From Bacteroidaceae bacterium (lineage in GTDB: Bacteria > Bacteroidota > Bacteroidia > Bacteroidales > Bacteroidaceae), in NCBI GenBank assembly GCA_017448965.1, contig JAFSKK010000032.1:1-34283 (forward strand): a stretch of 34,283 nt of DNA, in the 5' to 3' direction. The position numbers and the translations under genes were made by a program. Below, piece by piece: positions 32,997 through 34,283 of the stretch; positions within the stretch are counted from its first letter, which is position 1; every line of letters begins with the position of its first letter. A model generated the notes under the pieces. The model was not told the DNA's origin. It did not search any database and saw only the letters and a list, made by a program, of their open reading frames with translations.

Positions 32997-33260
32997 ATGA
33001 ACACAACCATTTCACTTGAGAATATCCTCCACATGCTGAGAGGTTTAAGCCTGAGCAACCGCCAGTGGCTGGCTGAACATCTGGTGGAGCCAGCAGAGAT
33101 GGAACAGGCTGCGCAGCGTAAAAGCGATGCCCAGCTTGTGCGTGATCTTCAGGCCTTGCGCTATGAGGGGGAGCCGACCACAGAAGAAAAAAAGCAGATG
33201 TTGCGAGACAGCCACTTCTTTGGTGGACGTAGAATTAAATACAAATACGATGAAGAATAA
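32997..33260 (+). CDS. Putative antitoxin of a PIN-domain TA pair
   Basis: 87 residues. The start ISLENILHMLRGLSLSNRQWLAEHL suggests a short helical N-terminus (quoted in part: LSLSNRQWLAEHL); the end is charged (FFGGRRIKYKYDEE) as in antitoxins whose tail wraps a PIN toxin. No clear AbrB, ribbon-helix-helix or HTH motif is visible. The stop overlaps the PIN gene start by 11 bp, so the pair is coupled. Antitoxin role is inferred from this position and length. Confidence 0.65.
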   Translation: MNTTISLENILHMLRGLSLSNRQWLAEHLVEPAEMEQAAQRKSDAQLVRDLQALRYEGEPTTEEKKQMLRDSHFFGGRRIKYKYDEE

Positions 33261-33666
33261 GAAATACCTTCTTGACACCAACGTATTGATTGACTTCCTC
33301 GATGGCGTTCCTTCCATCGTTGAGCATGTGTTGAATGTAGGGACGGAGAAATGTTGCATCTCTGTCATTTCCCTTCATGAGCTATATTATGGCGCTTATC
33401 TTGCAAAAGAGAAGAAAGAAGAATACTTCGAGAAGGAAAAAATGAAAATCGACAAATTGCTTGAATACTTCACCCTTCTTCCTCTGGAGACAAAGGGAGT
33501 GGCTTATGGTCGTATCAAATTTGCGCTTCGGAAAAAGGGCAAGCCCGTCGATGAGTTTGACATGGTCATAGCAGGTCAAGCCGTCAGCGAGGGTCTAACG
33601 GTCGTGACCGACAATCTCAAGCACTTTGAGAATATGCCAGATGTCAAGATTGAGAATTGGATGTAA
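33250..33666 (+). CDS. PIN-domain toxin, VapC-type ribonuclease
   Basis: 138 residues from the ATG at 33250 (MKNKKYLLDTNVLIDFL); a frame open from 33127 overlaps the antitoxin and is rejected. Acidic residues typical of PIN nucleases: D in LLDTNVLID, E in ISLHELYYG, D in VDEFDMVIAGQA and D in VVTDNLKHF. Such enzymes cut RNA, often tRNA or rRNA, with Mg2+. The C-terminus ENW is usual for the family. It appears intact. Confidence 0.85.
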   Translation: MKNKKYLLDTNVLIDFLDGVPSIVEHVLNVGTEKCCISVISLHELYYGAYLAKEKKEEYFEKEKMKIDKLLEYFTLLPLETKGVAYGRIKFALRKKGKPVDEFDMVIAGQAVSEGLTVVTDNLKHFENMPDVKIENWM

Positions 33667-33689
33667 TACAGCTTCCTTCATCTGTAAAC

Positions 33690-33719
33690 CCTGAATTCCG
33701 CAGCGCCGCGGAATTTAGG
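33690..33719. terminator. Hairpin after the PIN toxin gene
   Basis: CCTGAATTCCGC pairs with GCGGAATTTAGG (one G-T pair) around AGCGCC. It lies 23 bp after the toxin stop. It is followed by A-rich rather than T-rich sequence, so a terminator role on the plus strand is uncertain. Confidence 0.45.
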
Positions 33720-33736
33720 AAAAAGAAAAATAAGTC

Positions 33737-33844
33737 TTAAAGTTCAATTTCTCCCACGAAAGTGATGCTTCCTCTCTCAATTTGTAACTCAAAGATGCCA
33801 GAAAGGGTGTCGGGAAGTTCCACGATGCCACTTTCATCTATCAT
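33737..33844 (-). pseudogene. DUF3244-like C-terminal fragment
   Basis: The minus strand has a 35-residue frame (MIDESGIVELPDTLSGIFEL, then QIERGSITFVGEIEL). This is like the last third of small Bacteroidetes DUF3244 proteins (I-D-x-x-G-x-V...L-x-G-x-Y/F-x-L-x-I...G-x-I). The frame is open upstream without an ATG nearer than 33844, and then meets the methyltransferase gene, so the N-terminal part and signal peptide are missing. It is most likely a remnant lying 19 bp behind that gene. Confidence 0.4.
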
Positions 33845-33863
33845 GGTTGTATAGACGATGTTG

Positions 33864-34283
33864 TCATTTTGAGTATAATTTTATGATATGATTAGTGTTG
33901 TTAAGGGTTCTGAAAAGATAGCTGGAGAAAGAGTTGGAATTGAAGCCGAAAGAAGCAAGGATGCCTTCTGAAGTTTGCCAGTCGATGGGGTGTACACTCG
34001 CTTCTGTCTGCGGGGTTTCCACTATCAGAATGTGCCGGGAAGATGCCTTCGCCAAGTTCTGTAGTGCTTTCTGTTGCAACGCAGTAGGAATATACTGGAG
34101 GACATCCTTGCAGAGCACTAAGTCGAAGGGATCGGGTATGTATAGTTCGTCAGTAAGGTCGGCCACACCGCAAGGTTCATCGTCTTGGGGAAGCAAGATT
34201 TTGGAAAGTTTCTCGGTATAGGGATTGGCATCGTACCCTGCGGCATTGATGCCATGACATCGCAGATTGGCCACGTAGAGTCC
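33864..34283 (-). CDS. Class I SAM-dependent methyltransferase, partial
   Basis: The frame is open to the window edge, so the true start lies beyond 34283; about 140 residues are visible (GLYVANLRCHGINAAGYDAN at the edge). An acidic residue ending strand 2 (GYDAN) and FDLVLCKDVLQYIP with the 'DLV...VLQYI' strand 4 of Methyltransf_11/23-type enzymes are present; the glycine-rich SAM loop would be upstream. The C-terminal part (SSRHILIVETPQ...EGILASFGF) fits this fold. The substrate cannot be told. The ending is IKLYSK. Confidence 0.7.
   Translation of the reverse strand, partial: GLYVANLRCHGINAAGYDANPYTEKLSKILLPQDDEPCGVADLTDELYIPDPFDLVLCKDVLQYIPTALQQKALQNLAKASSRHILIVETPQTEASVHPIDWQTSEGILASFGFNSNSFSSYLFRTLNNTNHIIKLYSK

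Overview
The window looks like chromosome from a gut or rumen Bacteroidetes of the Prevotella/Xylanibacter type. The evidence is repeated Bacteroidetes -7 boxes (TAnnTTTG, usually TACCTTTG), mostly without Shine-Dalgarno sites, a gldH-type lipoprotein gene, secreted proteins with the short C-terminal 'Y-x-L-x-G...G-K-K-V' tail common in this group, and a xylan/galactoside utilisation cluster. The genus is an inference; no rRNA is present.

Layout. (1) 1-800: an inverted-repeat element, then a small two-gene toxin-antitoxin-like operon whose GNAT-type second gene is truncated. (2) 884-4429: a large secreted multidomain surface protein and a 61-aa peptide gene. (3) 4391-6150: a DUF4143-type AAA ATPase on the minus strand, flanked by two direct copies of a ~115-bp segment carrying a strong terminator hairpin. 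(4) 13300-6314, minus strand: a tightly packed seven-gene run: neutral zinc metallopeptidase, multi-pass membrane protein, secreted protein, metF, holB, ricT/PSP1, gldH. (5) 13478-13960: a secreted TonB-C-like protein, divergent from that run. (6) 14344-23583: a xylan-utilisation operon without susC/susD, coding for a GPH-family symporter, GH10 xylanase, cytoplasmic GH43, xylulokinase and a secreted GH2 beta-galactosidase, closed by a clear terminator. (7) 23846-27565: SGNH esterase, MBOAT acyltransferase and DHHW/AlgJ-like protein, which look like an export-linked polysaccharide O-acetylation module. (8) 27750-28484: MgtC/SapB protein. (9) 31453-28564, minus strand: S41 protease, small membrane protein, DUF3108 protein. 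(10) 31615-32526: XerD. (11) 32997-33666: a PIN-domain toxin-antitoxin pair. (12) A DUF3244-like remnant and a methyltransferase cut by the window end.

The most unusual structure is in the non-coding DNA. At least five loci (1-135, 18032-18113, 27601-27732, 29309-29427, 31494-31595) carry an inverted repeat built the same way. The pyrimidine-rich arm nearest the downstream gene contains about four tandem units of a locus-specific length (10, 8, 9, 7 and 7 bp), and the purine-rich arm on the far side is its partial or full reverse complement. Two loci also share fixed flanking words (AGCATTACATT and AGCTTGCGAAACTT). One copy lies inside a reading frame and encodes a signal-peptide-like N-terminus. 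A second, unrelated family is a 23-bp tandem repeat of near-palindromic units, present as 3 copies at 14017 and 6 copies at 32571, each just after a gene end.
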